In this document: positions 11,805 to 24,270 of the stretch, piece by piece
Numbering within the stretch: the stretch's first letter is position 1
Layout of the letters: every line of letters begins with the position of its first letter
Origin: Pelodera strongyloides
Lineage: Eukaryota; Nematoda; Chromadorea; Rhabditida; Rhabditidae
Length of the DNA stretch: 64,000 nucleotides
Direction of reading: 5' to 3'
NCBI GenBank assembly: GCA_036852015.1
Contig: JAANDG010000186.1
Coordinates: 176,694 to 240,693, forward strand
The notes under the pieces: generated by a model
Told to the model about the DNA's origin: nothing
Database searches by the model: none
What the model saw: the letters and a program-made list of their open reading frames with translations, nothing else
Position numbers and translations under genes: made by a program

Positions 11805-14800
11805 ATGGCAGCGATAATCAATGCTATTGGAGGCGGAAATGGAGGACAGGGAGCGGCGCGGCAAAGCCCCCGGCTGGCCCGCCAGGCTCTGCTCAGGGCC
11901 CCAGTTGACCACCTGGGGCTCCTGGACGTCGCTGCGGAGTTTAGCCGGGTAGGTATTGATTATTTTTTATGTTATTTGGTAACTGATACTGAGTCCGGTT
12001 CGTTTGTTTTGTATTTGGGCCATTTGGGGACCGAATCCCGTTAGTCTGTCGTTGGTCGTTGGCCCAACCTTGTTCGTAGCCGTTTTTTTCGATGAAATTC
12101 GAGTAACCACATGGTCACTGGTTACGAAGAGGTTGCCATATAGGCGAAAAAATGGGCACAGTTTAAACCGCATTCGCATTCTTTGCTTCTGTTTTCCTTA
12201 GCTCCTTTTGTACTTGGTTTTCATGGTAACTTAATGGCTGGCTGATGCCAATTCATTGTAAATTGAACGTAAGTAAGAATTGTTGGTGGTGTTTTGTTTA
12301 GCTTAGTGATACGAACCATCATTTAATAAAACAGCGCTCAAAAATATAAACTTGCTATTGCTTCCGGAGGTGGGCAAAGTCAGTACGGAAGTGGTTCATG
12401 CGTATTGTTACGCACCAACTTCTACCCAATGTTTTAGGCCAGGGTCTACGGGGACGCCGTGGAGTCCTGCCTCAACGCAGACCGCACCTTTTATGGGGTG
12501 TGGTCGGCTAGAGGCGGCCTCTTGGCACGGGCCCTATTCGATCAAGGGGCGGTCCAGGCGGACGTAGTAAGTCATTTTGTTTTCCTTATAATTAGTTTTG
12601 TAATTTCTAACGTGTATTTGACCGAACCTTTCCTTCATTTTTTTAAACGTTAAACTTAAGGAATAAATTAGTTTGCTTTGATTTGATTAGCATTCACTGA
12701 CTAAACCTTTCCGCGTGGTTTATATGTTTTCCCTTGATTGGATAGATTCTTGCAACTCGTTTTGTGACCAATCGATAATAGACATTGACGGACTATTATT
12801 TTTATTTTGGAGGCTCCATTAGGTGTTTGGAGATAGTTATATTTCCGTGCATAGTTGTTTCGAGCATCTCATTTCGAGCTGTTTTCACTTTTGGTTGGGA
12901 TTTATGCTCGAAACACCTGTACACGGAAATAAATTGCTATTTCTTATTCTTTCATTTATTGTTATTTTAGAGTCGGGCTGCAAGGGGCTTGCGGCAGTTG
13001 TTGATGGTGGCTCATTGCTACCTCACAACTGCTGGAGGCCAGGTGGCGAATCCGAAGGAGCTGGGACTGGCCAAGTCGGCGCTGAAGAGGGTAAGTACTT
13101 TTTATATTTTGGGTTGTAGTTGTAATTTGACGTGATGTAGTCCACGTATGATATCACTTTGTGATTCCTGACTTACTACTTAGTTATCCTGTCAAATGTT
13201 AGTGCTTCTCTCTAATTGCATTTCTAATTCTGTGCATTTAGTTGGGTGATAAGTACTCGCCGACCTTGCACAACTCTGCTCGGTCGGCAGTGCTGGTCGC
13301 CAACCTCCCGGCGTTCTGGAGGCTGGTGTGCGACGCGGCGGCGGAGATGGATACGGAGAACGACCACCTCGTAAGTTCTTTTTATGTTGATTTTTATATT
13401 TTGTTGAGGCCTTATACACTTGTAGGTGACTTACAAGTGTGCATTCAATGTTTTTTTTATAAAGTGTCGGGTATGTATTGAGTTGTGCTCACACGACTCT
13501 CCCTTATACTTACCTATGGAAATCTTTAGTATCTCATTTGTGTTTGTTTAGCATCCTCTCCTGCTGGCCGATGCCACATCGCCTCCAGCACCCTTCCATC
13601 TCCACCAGGCCCCAGCTCTGGCCAACCCACCTGCTCCACCACAAGCCCAAGCACCCGGTAAGTGGTTTTCTTTGCTTACTTCCTTTTGTTGTGGCGATGG
13701 TCGGTACATGTTTCACCAACTTACATAAAAGTTTGTTGTGATTATTTCCGGAGTTGGCCGATCAGAAGATGGCGGTTCATGCGTAGGATTAGTGATTGTC
13801 TTCTCTACTAATCACGAGCATTCTACATACAATAGAGTATACCATGAGTTGTATAGATTATGGGGTGTAGATATAGTTACTTTTCATCCGGTATATTGTA
13901 TATCCGATATTGTACCTGTTTTGGTTATCTTCTGTTGTAGCTTTCATGTATATTTGTTTGTGTGCCGTGGAAACGGTGTGACGATGCGTGCTTACCTACG
14001 GGCCAGTATCTAAAGATAAGGAAAGACCAGAAAACGTTTAACTAGTACTGCTTTTACTTTTACTGCTATGCTTAGTAATACCGCGATACCTTTTAGCTGC
14101 TCCTGCCGTTCCCGTGCCCGCGCCCGTTCCCAGACCTCCCGCTGCCAACGTCCCTCCCGCTGCCAACGGCCCTCACGCTCACCTTAACATCAGGCCACCT
14201 GGTATGTGATTATATTTGCGTTTCTTTATTTACTACTTCACTATAGGCTATTATATATCGTCCCCATAAGGGTTACTGACTAAAAAGTTCCATTAGTATT
14301 TTAGTAAAGATCGGCTAAGGTTAAGCTCTGGTTCAATTATGACTAAGGTTATGTTTAGGACCAGTGCCGAGACCACCGGCGCCCCAGGTGAACGTTGCTC
14401 CACATCCCCAAGCTGGACCGATTAACGTGCCTGGTATGCTAGCTTTTTTTTACTACAAATACTATTTTATAAGTTGTGAATATAATCTAGTATGTGACTA
14501 TCTCTACTTCTAAGGTCGTTTTTCCTATGTTTTTATGATTTCTATGGATTATCGATCGATATCGATTATTTCAACCAGCTCATTCAACTCATCTTTTGAA
14601 GTTGAGCAATGTTGGTCAGAGGGCCCGAGTCCCTGCCTCTACTCCTAATCCTAAGGCAGTTTTCCCCGATTGTTTTATAATTTCTAATGGATCATCGATC
14701 GATATCGATTTTTTTCAAACTGATCATTCAACTCAACTTTCGAAGCTGAAAAATGTTGACCTGAGGGCCCGAGTTTCTACCTCTACTCCTAGTGCCATTT

Positions 14801-16820
14801 TTCCGATGTTTTTATGATTTCTATTGATTATCGATCGGCATCGATTTTTCAACCTGATCATTCCACTCAACTTACAAAGTTGAGCAATGTTGATCGGAGG
14901 GCCCGAGTCTCTATCTCGACTCCTAAGGCGAGTTTTGACTCTCGGAAAAATATTGATTGCTTATTGATTTTTTTTCTGTGCCAACATTCTTGGTTCTCCA
15001 GAAGACGAACGTTTGCAAGGGTCCCAGGTCAAAAGCTCTCGATGAATTTTTCGATGTTTTCTAACGATTTCACTTTGACGGGGATGGCCTAAAGTTCAGT
15101 TGCCAAACTTGCCAAAATTTAGATTATCGATTTTTGATTAGATCAAAATTTGTTCTCCGAAAGTATTCAGAATTTCGAAAATTTGGCACTGCCAGATCTG
15201 TCAATTGGTAAGATACTAATTAATAAAAAAAGAGATTTCACTGCGTTATGTATAGTATAAACTGTCACCACTGCGTTTTGTATATGAAACATAGCTTGTT
15301 TGCATATAAAACATAGCTAACCCATATTGTTACTGTTTTTGGAACGTTTCCTTTGCAGTTGCGGCGCCGAATGTCATCGTAAGGCGTCGAGCTGTGGCCG
15401 TTCGACAGGCAGTGGCTGGACCAGTGCCCGGTATGTAATTTCTTTTTTTATACTACAAATACTGTTTTGATACAGACTCATTGACTTTGTATTGTTCCTT
15501 CTGGTTGGGTTGTGGTGTCTTAAGTGGACTCTTATTTGTTGATGTCGCAAGGGGGATATCTAATGCCCCACTCTCGTCTCGATCTTGCTTGAAAGTAAAC
15601 TATTTGAAATTTGTGAAGTTGAAGACGAATTACGCAAAGTGTTGTATTGTTTTTCATTTGGCAAGTATGACACAGTATACTCATTGATACAGTATACTCT
15701 TTGGTTTTGTATTGTTCCCTATGGTTGGGTCAGTTGGGTGTGTCTTTTAAGCAGTGGACGCTTATTTGTTGATGTCGCGATATCTAATGCCCCACTCCTA
15801 AAGTATTTGAAATTTGTGAAGTTGAAGACGAATTGCGCAGTGTTGTATTGTTTTTCAATTGGCAAGTATGTTTTTAACCTTTGTATGACCTTGTATAGCT
15901 AATAAGCGAAATCTTTTGTTAATCTCGTGCACGTGCTGAACGTAATCGGTGACCACTGATTTAATAAGTTTGCTATTAGTATTTGTGAAACTTTTCCTTT
16001 GCAGGTAACGGATCTGTCAACGTTCCGCAGCGCCGACGAGCTGCACCCGCACAACCGCAGCAAGGACAACAACAACAACAACAAGGTGCCGCAAGGAGAC
16101 GTTGGTTTTTTTCCTAGTTCAATTCTTTGTTATCCGTTTATGACACGTTCACTTGTTGTGTGAAAAGCGAAATAACTGCCGTTTTTTGAAAATCGCGGTA
16201 AATTAAAATCTTTGGTATTGACGCTAATTTACTGGAATTTAATTTATGTTCAGTCGCGTAAGCCGCATGAGCATGTCGGGTATCTGTATACCCGATATGT
16301 TTCAATTCAAAAACCCGCCGTTATTTTGCTTTAACTGACAATTGCTACGTATTGATTGCCAGGTTTTATTCAACATGCGAGTTTGTAGGAATTTTCCGGT
16401 TTATTCTATTAGCACACATTTCTACCGCTTGTATTGTGGTCGTTTTTACTATTTGGCTGCCTTATCGCTTATTGTCAGATTGCTAATTTCCATCAGCAAC
16501 TGCTGATTCTTGCAGCTTTCTCCTTTCTTTGCCCGAGTTCTTTACCTGTTGGTCGCTGCAGTTGGTATTTAAAGAGCATGTAAAGTATTCTAAGACATTA
16601 ACACTTGTACAATGCCAAGAATCGAACTTTTTAATATGACTGCTAACACTGCTCCCTTACCAGATACCAGTGACTGCTAACACTGGGCGCTTTATACCGC
16701 TCGGCCATATCTTTGCTAATAAGGCTCTCAGAAGAAATTGAGTAGGGAACTTTTTTTTTAGGTCGTTCTCCCTCCTCCTCCTCGTCCGATTCTGCTTCTA
16801 AGCGTGCAAGGAGACAATGA
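11805..16820 (+). CDS. Ten-exon gene; 339-aa protein with helical N-half, Pro/Ala-rich linker and basic tail
   Basis: Family not recognised. Exons: 11805-11948, 12438-12566, 12971-13090, 13242-13370, 13552-13657, 14097-14201, 14359-14433, 15359-15430, 16005-16085, 16762-16820. The total is 1020 nt and every phase agrees (exons 1-4 in phase 0, the rest in phase 1). Donors are GTAAGT, GTAGGT or GTATGT except after exon 9 (GTGCCG). Exons 1-4 (residues 1-174) look alpha-helical and include LPAFWRLVCDAAAEM. Residues about 175-260 are Pro/Ala-rich. Then come IVRRRAVAVRQAV, a Gln run and a Ser-rich end with KRARRQ, which could be a nuclear-localisation signal. If intron 9 is retained, the protein instead ends AARRRWFFS at a TAG (16115-16117). 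Exons are GC-rich against AT-rich introns. No signal peptide is seen. TGTTTAG before the ATG could accept a spliced leader. Confidence 0.78.
12288..12425. repeat. Dispersed repeat copy inside intron 1
   Basis: The block from TTTAGCTTAGTGATA to GTTACGCACCAACTTCTACCC matches 17320-17455. It ends just before the acceptor of exon 2. Partial relatives lie near 13738-13785 (TTTCCGGAG, GGTTCATGCGTA) and 39925-39995 (TGCGGAGGTGGG, AATGATTCACTCGTG). Confidence 0.65.
14510..14945. repeat. Three-copy intronic tandem repeat, period about 136-144 bp
   Basis: The ATCGATCGATATCG-type core recurs near 14550, 14694 and 14830. Each is followed by a CTCATTCAACTCA-like run, GAAGTTGAGCAATGTTG and GAGGGCCCGAGT. 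It fills much of intron 7 of the 11.8 kb gene. Open frames at 14596-15092 are products of the repeat. Confidence 0.8.
15485..15880. repeat. Two-copy intronic tandem duplication of about 200 bp
   Basis: TTTGTATTGTTCC, TATTTGTTGATGTCGC, TCTAATGCCCCACTC, TTTGAAATTTGTGAAGTTGA and GTTGTATTGTTTTTCA occur in order at about 15487-15670 and again at 15706-15870. It lies in intron 8 of the 11.8 kb gene. Confidence 0.8.
16163..16334. mobile_element. TTAA foldback element in intron 9
   Basis: The left end AAAAGCGAAATAACTGCCG and the right end CCGCCGTTATTTTGCTTTAA form the family inverted repeat with mismatches. The left TTAA has decayed to TGAA. The element sits between the last two exons of the 11.8 kb gene. 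Confidence 0.75.
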
Positions 16821-19800
16821 TTCTTTTATATTGGTAAGAATTGTTCCTGTTTGTGTGTGCTTAGTATCTTTGGGTCAAATATTGGTTTGTATGACCGTAT
16901 GACGTTAGAATTAGAATTTGAGTTAGGCAGTTATTGTCTTGTTGTCTAATAGCGAATACATGTGTCCTTGTGATTGCGCATGTTTTGGGCACTAATGTGC
17001 TGACAGCTGATTTTGGTTCCATTACTAGTTATTTTCAGTTTATTTTCCCACGATGTGCCGCGGCTACCAAAAAAAATAAAATAAAAAAAAACTGCCGAGC
17101 CATCGATGGAGGTTTCCACCGTTTCTTGTTTTCTAGGTAGGTACTTTTTATGTAACAGTAACACGTAATGTAATTGTTTCAGTTTAATGAAGTGATTTTT
17201 TTAGTATAAGTACGATGTATTTTTGTATGGGTGATGTTACGCGGCTTTTGTGTTTGTGGATTATTTCAGTGACGGGTGCCAATTAGGGTATAAATTATGT
17301 TCATAAATGGAGGTGGTTGGAGGTGGTGTCTCTAGCTTAGTGATATACCATTTTCAATAAAACACCGTGTTTCACTCAAATATTAACTTTTTTAATTGCT
17401 TTCGGAGCTGGTTCGTGCGTGTTGCAACGCACCAACCTATACCCCTGGTGCCAATTTGCCCAAATTTGTTTTTTTAAGTTGATTTGTCGTTGATTATCAC
17501 TGAAGAGATTTCAGAGCGTCGCTTTCCGTCGTCTTTTTTGTGTTGGTTTTCTCGCACCAGCTTACCTGGAAAGCTTTTGAGTTGAGGTTGGTGGTGTTTT
17601 ACTTTTTTCTAATTTTTACTTTGTACGGTAGCATTGCATTACTTTACATGTTAGTTACCTTTTAACCATCTTTTTGTTTGGTAATTGCAATCAACCGAAT
17701 CTTTCAGTTATTATTATTTCTGGAGACTTCATGATGTTTATTTTCCATGGAGCAGTTATTAACGGCTTCTGTGAAGTCGTATTTTGTGGCTTAACTTATT
17801 ATGTAAGTTTTCCCATTTTTGTGTATAATGTGTATTAGTTTCCGTTAGGTTTTTTCCGAGTATCCCTTTGTTTTTTCATTAATTAGCTTGATATACCGTG
17901 TCTGATACATATTTACACAAGTGAGTTGCTTAGTCCATAGGTAATCTAATTTCGGTTTGGGGGTGTTTAGTGGATTTGTTAGAAATCAACCGATTCTTTC
18001 AGCCTATTTATTCGCGATGGTAATTCCGCGGAGCCGTATTTGACTTCTATGAAGTCAAGTAGTATTTACTTTTAATATGTGGCATTCTATTGTGTAAGTT
18101 TTTTCGAAAATTGTGTTTTTTTTCCTTGTTTGACTTTTGCGTGTGGTTGTTGTCGATTTCGATACGGTTGGTTTTTTTGGTGAGCCTGCCCATTTGGTGA
18201 CCAATTCATGTCCAATTTTCATCGGGCACCATTATTAGGTGGTCACCAAATGGTCACGAACCTGTCACCAGGTGGTTTTCTTTCCGTAAAAACCATCGTG
18301 ATGGGTCACCTACTTTTTTTGTGATTTCGGCAAGTATTTTCTCGTGTTTTTTTAGCTCTCGTGGGATTTTGTTTGCACTCGTTTTGCTCTGGTGTGATTT
18401 TTGCATGCTTCCGACTTCCGATAGTTTCTTTCCGAATTTGGCACGGTCTTTTTTTCATGCGTTGGCGTTTCGTGTGACCGGGAGTGTACCTATGTACTTA
18501 AATTTTACTTTCAGGTAGTTCATCGGTGTGTATATATTTCTACTATTCTATTTATTTTCGTGGAGAGAGTTCAAACTGCCAATCCGTAATTGATGGATTT
18601 GTAAAGGTGAGTACGTTAGTTAATATTCCATTACCAGTGTCTTTCGATTATGCCGGTTGGTGTCTTTGCTTTGGCAGTATTTGAATCACTCTCTCGCTGA
18701 ATTTCTTGATGTTCTTGTGGGTGAGAACTCTCATTTGTGTATTCGTTTTCTTTGTTGCATTATATGTTTTAAAGTGGTGCGGTATGTGGTACGTTCTTGA
18801 CTACTCAATGTGTCACGTGCGTTTTATGCTAATTTGTTCCACTCTGTGCCGGGAACTTTGCATAGAATACATGAGAGTGTGTTTTTCCAGTAAGGGGCCG
18901 TGGAAAATTTGTGTGTTTTTGTGCGTGATTTGACAGTTGTGGGTTGGAAAATGGTATTGCGAAAACACCCGTTGCGGATGTTTAGTAATATATGCATAAT
19001 TTTTAGGCTTCTTGTTTTATGTCTTGTCGAGAGATGCTTCAAGCCGAATTAGTCAAACAAGAGCCGAAGAATAGATATTCATATTGTTCCCCAAGAAGAC
19101 TTCCGTAGGCCGACCTGCTCAGAAGTACTTTGTACCCAGGTCTCACTCACAGTCTCAGGTAAGATTTGTTATCAAGTTTTTTTTATTTGATTTTATTGGG
19201 AACTGTTTGCAGTATTGCAGTCCGCGTCTTTGTGTCTCAGTCTCGGGTCCCATTTCATATGTGGACGCACCGTCATTTTCAGCATAGATGTGGTGTGCGG
19301 CAGTGCGGTATCAGGCGGTCTTTTTCCAAGTAGCTTGTAGTTATCTTTCATGCAAATCCGGTTTACTTTCATAATCGTTTGTTTCAGGATGAAGATATTA
19401 CGCGGACGTATCTCCATGTTTTTGTGTACGAGGATTTGCTGCTTTTCTGACCTGCTCAGAAGTACATTTAGTACCCAGGTCCCTCTAAAGACGAACAGAG
19501 TCACAGTCACGTAAGTTATACTTGGTTATATATTGTCCAATGTAAGTTGAGCGCGAGTGTCAAAATAATTTGGATTTGGAGTATCGAATTCAAATTCGAA
19601 CTTCGCCATTCCTACAAAAATGTACGGGTAGGCATGTAGTTTATGTGTAGCTGTGATATGTATGTATCTAGTCGGCACACGCTTGGCACACATATCATGC
19701 GTCTTTTTCACAAATGTCATGCGTCTTTATAAGCAAATCGCCGCTCCGCTCCCGCTTTTTCTGCAACGTTTTCTGACCGATTGAAGGCCGGAGTCATGAT

Positions 19801-19847
19801 TCAGATGTTTAGTTTGTGATGTATTTCATGTACAATTTTCTTTTAAG
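16821..19847. other. Mostly non-coding; repeats and weak exon-like islands
   Basis: AAAATAAAATAAAA near 17070 could serve polyadenylation of the preceding gene. 17320-17455 is the second copy of the intron-1 repeat. GACCTGCTCAGAAGTAC...GTACCCAGGTC occurs at about 19109-19142 and again at 19451-19484. The first of these ends in a GTAAGA donor near 19159, like a duplicated exon. No complete gene could be assembled. Confidence 0.45.
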
Positions 19848-19965
19848 TTTCGGACATGGCAGTTCCACCGTTAGCCGTGATGATGATTCCGTGCCGATAT
19901 TTATGGATTCGCAGAGACACTCTTTCATTTTGGAGCTCCGACTTTCCGAGATTCGTGCCGAGCAG
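19848..19965 (+). pseudogene. Exon-like unit of the tandem array
   Basis: An open 39-codon frame (contains SVPIFMDSQRHSFIL and ends SEIRAEQ) lies between TTTTAAG and a GTAACC donor. Its end resembles that of the 21439 exon (LEIRRHVEQ), also before GTA. This is the most upstream member of the array that I can see. Confidence 0.35.
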
Positions 19966-20425
19966 GTAACCGACTTGTCATTAGTATTATATTATATCTA
20001 AGTTTGCATGTTAGCATTAGGGACCTTCGAATTACAGTTTATAAGGAAACGAACATGTTCATTTAAGAATTGATCAGCGGGAGTGGATTTGAGGTCTGAT
20101 GAGCTGAACTATCCTAATGTAATGTCTTCTACTTTTATTTTTGTTTCATTCACTTCCGTTGTGTTTATTGAATCAGAATGATGTCACCTCTGATTAACAG
20201 TGAACAGTTCCGCGCTCCGCTACTCGCTACTCTTTGGTAATCAGTCCTAGTCCACGAGGCCGCCGACGTGGTTTGTAGGTCCGAAGTGCGAAGGGAAATC
20301 TGTGTAGGTATGTGTAAGCTTTGGATTTGTACCGTTGTATCGAACTTCATTAGTATGTTGTAGCACTTACACTTTATCGTTTGCAATGTAGTATGTGGGA
20401 TTCCCTGTTGTTAACTGAATTTTCG

Positions 20426-20588
20426 TTAAAGCGAAATACCGGCCGGTTTTTGAAACGCATCGTGGACAGTTTAATTTTTTATGTATTTATGCTAATTTAC
20501 TCGAATTTAGCTCGATTTTTACTCTAATTTGTATAAGAATGCTGGTGTACTCGATGTGTTTCAAAAACCGGCCGGTATTTCGCTTTAA
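20426..20588. mobile_element. TTAA foldback element, subfamily B
   Basis: TTAAAGCGAAATACCGGCCGG and its complement bound 163 bp, with near-perfect arms of about 35 bp (through GTTTTTGAAACGCATC). The interior (CGTGGACAG, CGAATTTAGCTCGATTTTT) matches copies at 31248 and 45638. Confidence 0.93.
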
Positions 20589-21438
20589 CCTTCAAAGATT
20601 TTGTGTTGTTTGAAAGTTATATATATTAGGTTGAAAGTTATTGTATTCTTTACTTTGAAATCATTTGTGATGGTTGAGTGGCGGACTGTATGTATACTGT
20701 ACATTGTTTTATTTGTGGTCGTTGATAGTTGTGCAGTGTAGCGTATACCGTACAAACTACAAACTACGTACAAACTATGTGCTAATTATTTGTTTCTAAT
20801 GAACTCGGAGAGAATTTGTTCGTGCTTACTTTTTTGTAATAGTATATTTGTATTTGTAGTGATTGGAATTGGAATAGGGTATCGCAAACAGACAAATTTC
20901 GTTGCAGTTTGACGCTTGACGATGATAATTGGAAGATATGAAAAGTGATGACCCGGCTTGATATTTTAAAGACTTCCGCCTTCTGCCGTGTGTCTGGCCT
21001 GGTTGAAGAAAACTGGATACGAGACCTTCGAACAATAGGTTAGTGGTGTTTCTTCTTTTTCACTGGAAATCTTCTGTTTTCGTTCTCTGTTGTGCTTCAT
21101 GCTAGATTCAGTGTGATTTGATTTGGTCGACTATTGATTTGATTTGGTCGATTATTGATTTGATTTGGACGAATATGCAAGGTTCGAATTACGACGCTGG
21201 TTTGTCCTTATGCCTTATAGAAGTCGTTATTATCACAGGATGCGTTATTCCATAATCACCGATACATATCAAACGGTGATATGCATAGGTATCACCGATA
21301 CATATCATCATTCATTTCATATGACCAAATTTGAAGTGTCACTAGTCACTTGTTGGAGGATGTAATTGTATGTAATGTATGGGAATATAATTTGTTTGGG
21401 AATGTAACTGGATGTAACTTACTAAAGTGACTTTTTAG

Positions 21439-22918
21439 GGAGAATTGGTTGAGCGATGTGCAGGTTGTTTCTGGTCCGACAACCTGTATGGGATTCCCAA
21501 GTCTTCGTTTGTTCAAGACTCTTCATGCCGTGGAGGCTCTGTCACCTATGGAAACCGATGTTCACTTTTGGAGACACTGGAAATCAGACGTCATGTTGAG
21601 CAGGTACGCCGGTAAGTATAGGTTACGTTTTATGTCGCAGATTGAAGTTCATTAGTTCTGTAATGTTTCCATTGATGTTTTTTCTGTTTTTCTTCATCTC
21701 ATGCATAATGCATTGACCAGTATGTAAGCAAAACTTTTTTGGCTTGACCAGTGTGTAGAAAAAAACGGTCGTGAATAGCTTAAGGCTTACTCAATATGCT
21801 TGCCCGCTGGATTCGAATAGAGTATCGCAAATAGTCAACCTTTTAGATTCGGAAAGATGTATGATGCATAGTGACGGACATTCAAGTTATTGTTTGGAGG
21901 CTGTCTGCCGTGCCCCTTCATAGTGATTGAATGGAAGTGGATTCGAAACTGCCAACAAATTGGTTGGTGGTATTTCTTTTCTTTTCTATGGAAATCCTGT
22001 GTTTTTTGGACGTTCTCTGTAGCTTGAAACAAAGTTTGAAGCTCTTTTTGCACTTATGGTAATCGTTATTCTAACCGGGATCCCGATCCATGATGCGGGA
22101 CTTTTTAAATATCGAACAGTGATATGTTTCGATGTTGTTATGTATCAACCGTTGCATAGCACTATTTTTCATATGACCACTTTGAAAGCCAAAAGTAAAC
22201 ATTTGAAGTGCTTATTATTGATTACTTTCAATCTCGATTTCGTGGAATATAGCTGGATTTAACTTAGTAAAGTGACTCTTTAGATCTGGTTGAGCGATGT
22301 GCAGGTTGTTTCTGGTCCGACATCCATGCACTGGATTCCCAGGTCTTCTTTTGTTGAAGTGGTGAAGAATCTTTACTTCATGAGTACGTCACCTTTGGAG
22401 CCGATATTATGCTTTTGGAGATCAAGAAGTATGAGCCGAGTTGAGCAGGTATTTACTTATTTATAAGCTTAGTTTTGTAAGGTGATTATTTCTGTAATAC
22501 TAGACAATACTAAATTCCTAGTTATACGTTATACCTAACACATAGCATAGTGGTTATTGTGCTTTTTCTCGTGTGGGGGGGGGGGGGAATGACCGATTGA
22601 CTGCTATTTAAGGGAAAGCGTTTTTGAAAAGTTTGTAGATTGTCCGCATAAGAATTCCATGTCTGAAGTACTCCACTCATCTGTGTTTCCGCATTAGCCG
22701 ATTAGTACAGGACTGTGTGTTTTGCGTGGAGGATTTTTCATATCTGAATCTGATGGGTGCAAGAGGTCGTTTACTTGTATTTTTACGTTTCAGTCTGTCA
22801 GATTTCCGGCTGCGTTGATTGAAGCTGGCAAACACTACACAGAGATTGGTCACCTCTGTCCCGCAATGCCAATGATTGGAATTTTTGCGCTAATCAGCTT
22901 TCGGACGTCTGATCTGAG
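21439..22918 (+). pseudogene. Three phase-compatible exons of the array
   Basis: Exons 21439-21603 and 22284-22448 are both 165 nt and phase 0 to 0; exon 22794-22918 is 125 nt, phase 0 to 2. All have TTTAG or TTTCAG acceptors and GTA donors. The first reads GELVERCAGCFWSDNLYGIP; the second reads SGPTSMHWIPRSSFVEVV; the third reads SVRFPAALIEAG and ends FRTSDL. The first two are clear DNA paralogs (GGTTGAGCGATGTGCAGGTT), but an indel makes the second use another frame across the shared block. Either the gene is decaying or the units were exapted. The function is unknown; there is no known domain I can name. Confidence 0.4.
22575..22587. repeat. 13-nt poly-G tract
   Basis: A run of 13 G follows CTCGTGT. 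Long G tracts are deletion-prone G-quadruplex sites in nematodes, so this is a likely polymorphic spot. Confidence 0.9.
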
Positions 22919-23725
22919 GTATGGGTTTTATTTTCTACATTTTATGTTAATTTTCATGGCAGTAGTTGGTATTTGTATTTGTGTTGTCACAACGTGAAAC
23001 TTTGCACTATTACCGACACAAGTATTGTGCTACGGGCTACAGGGAGCATCACGTCACTTAAGGTGCCCGATGAATACCAATTTTTTCCAATTCAAATCCT
23101 GCCGCGCTCCTGCGCCACCGCAATTGAAACATTCGCGCTCCAGTGGCTTACATTTGGCGCCCGCCCCGTAGGGTTGTGCGCCGAGCAGCACGGCGAGTCC
23201 TGTAAGACTAAGAGGTGTTTACTTTATTTTAGTCTGTAGGTTTCGATAGATTATGTAAAATAATAATAAAAATCCTTCAGTTCCATGATTGAATGTTGAA
23301 AAGTGGTCGATACTCGCTTGATGTTCTGAGAAGTCCTGCATCTTTTGAAGAATGGAGAGAGAATGGATTCGCGAACTGGAAACAATTTGGTTGGTGACGT
23401 TTTAGGGAATATCATGTTTTCAGTTTTCTTAATTAAGTTAATTTTTCGGAAACCCTACTCATGGGATTCTTCTGAGCGTACGTATCTTAAAGAAAGATTC
23501 GAAGCTAGTGCTGCACTTATAGGAAATCGTTATTATGACAGTGACAGCGGTACGTGATTGCTCGATACGTAATTACTGGTACATATCACCATTTTCGTAT
23601 GCCATTACACGTTTGTGTTTGAACTAAGTTTGGGCTTCATTTCTGTCTTTTGCTAGTAATTCCAATCGCTCGTGGAGTAGGTACTGGAATATAAATGGAA
23701 GGTTGATATACGTAGCTCTTTATAG

Positions 23726-23875
23726 GTGCCTGGTTGAGCTTGTGCGTGTTGCTTGTGGTCAGCGCTCGTGCAAAATTCCCAGTGATGTCAGTTGTTTTGT
23801 TCAAGGATACATGAAGGTTGAGCCAAGGATGAAAGTTGCTCTAAGTGGAAACGTGAGAGAAGATCCGAAGACAAG
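23726..23875 (+). pseudogene. LVEL exon of the 1-kb units (intact copy)
   Basis: This exon is open throughout in one frame (CLVELVRVACGQRSCKIPSD...REDPKTR) between TATAG and GTAAAG. The same exon in the next unit (about 24861-25010) is shifted by a small deletion after FVQGY. The third copy (about 25812-25962) has a TAA after SCFV. The C-K-I-P position corresponds to W-I-P in other array exons. Confidence 0.45.
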
Positions 23876-24044
23876 GTAAAGGTTGCTTTTTATTATTATT
23901 GTGTGAAACGTTGCGCTATTTCCTTACACAAGTAGTGTGTGCCACGGGCTATGGGCTATGGGGAGCATAAGTCACTTGTGGTGCCCGATGAATACCAAAT
24001 TTTTCCAATTCAAATCCTGCCGCGCTCCTGCACCACCGCAATTG

Positions 24045-24270
24045 AAACATTCGCGTGCACCACCGCAATTCGCAATTGAAACATTCGCGTGAAACACCGC
24101 AATTGAAACATTCGCGTGCACCACCGCAATTCGCAATTGAAACATTCGCGTGAAACACCGCAATTGAAACATTCGCGTGCACCACCGCAATTGAAACATT
24201 CGCGTGCACCACCGCAATTCGCAATTGAAACATTCGCGTGAAACACCGCAATTGAAACATTCGCGCTCCA
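24045..24270. repeat. Minisatellite of about 26- and 34-bp units
   Basis: CACCGCAATTGAAACATTCGCGTG recurs about eight times, with some units extended by an extra CGCAATT. The neighbouring units at 23110 and 25180 hold only one or two copies, so the expansion is specific to this unit. Long reverse-strand open frames here are repeat artefacts. Confidence 0.9.

Noticed and set aside
20870..21035. Exon copy at the start of the second-oldest tandem unit
   Set aside because: All three frames stop within the segment, so it is only kept as part of the repeat description.
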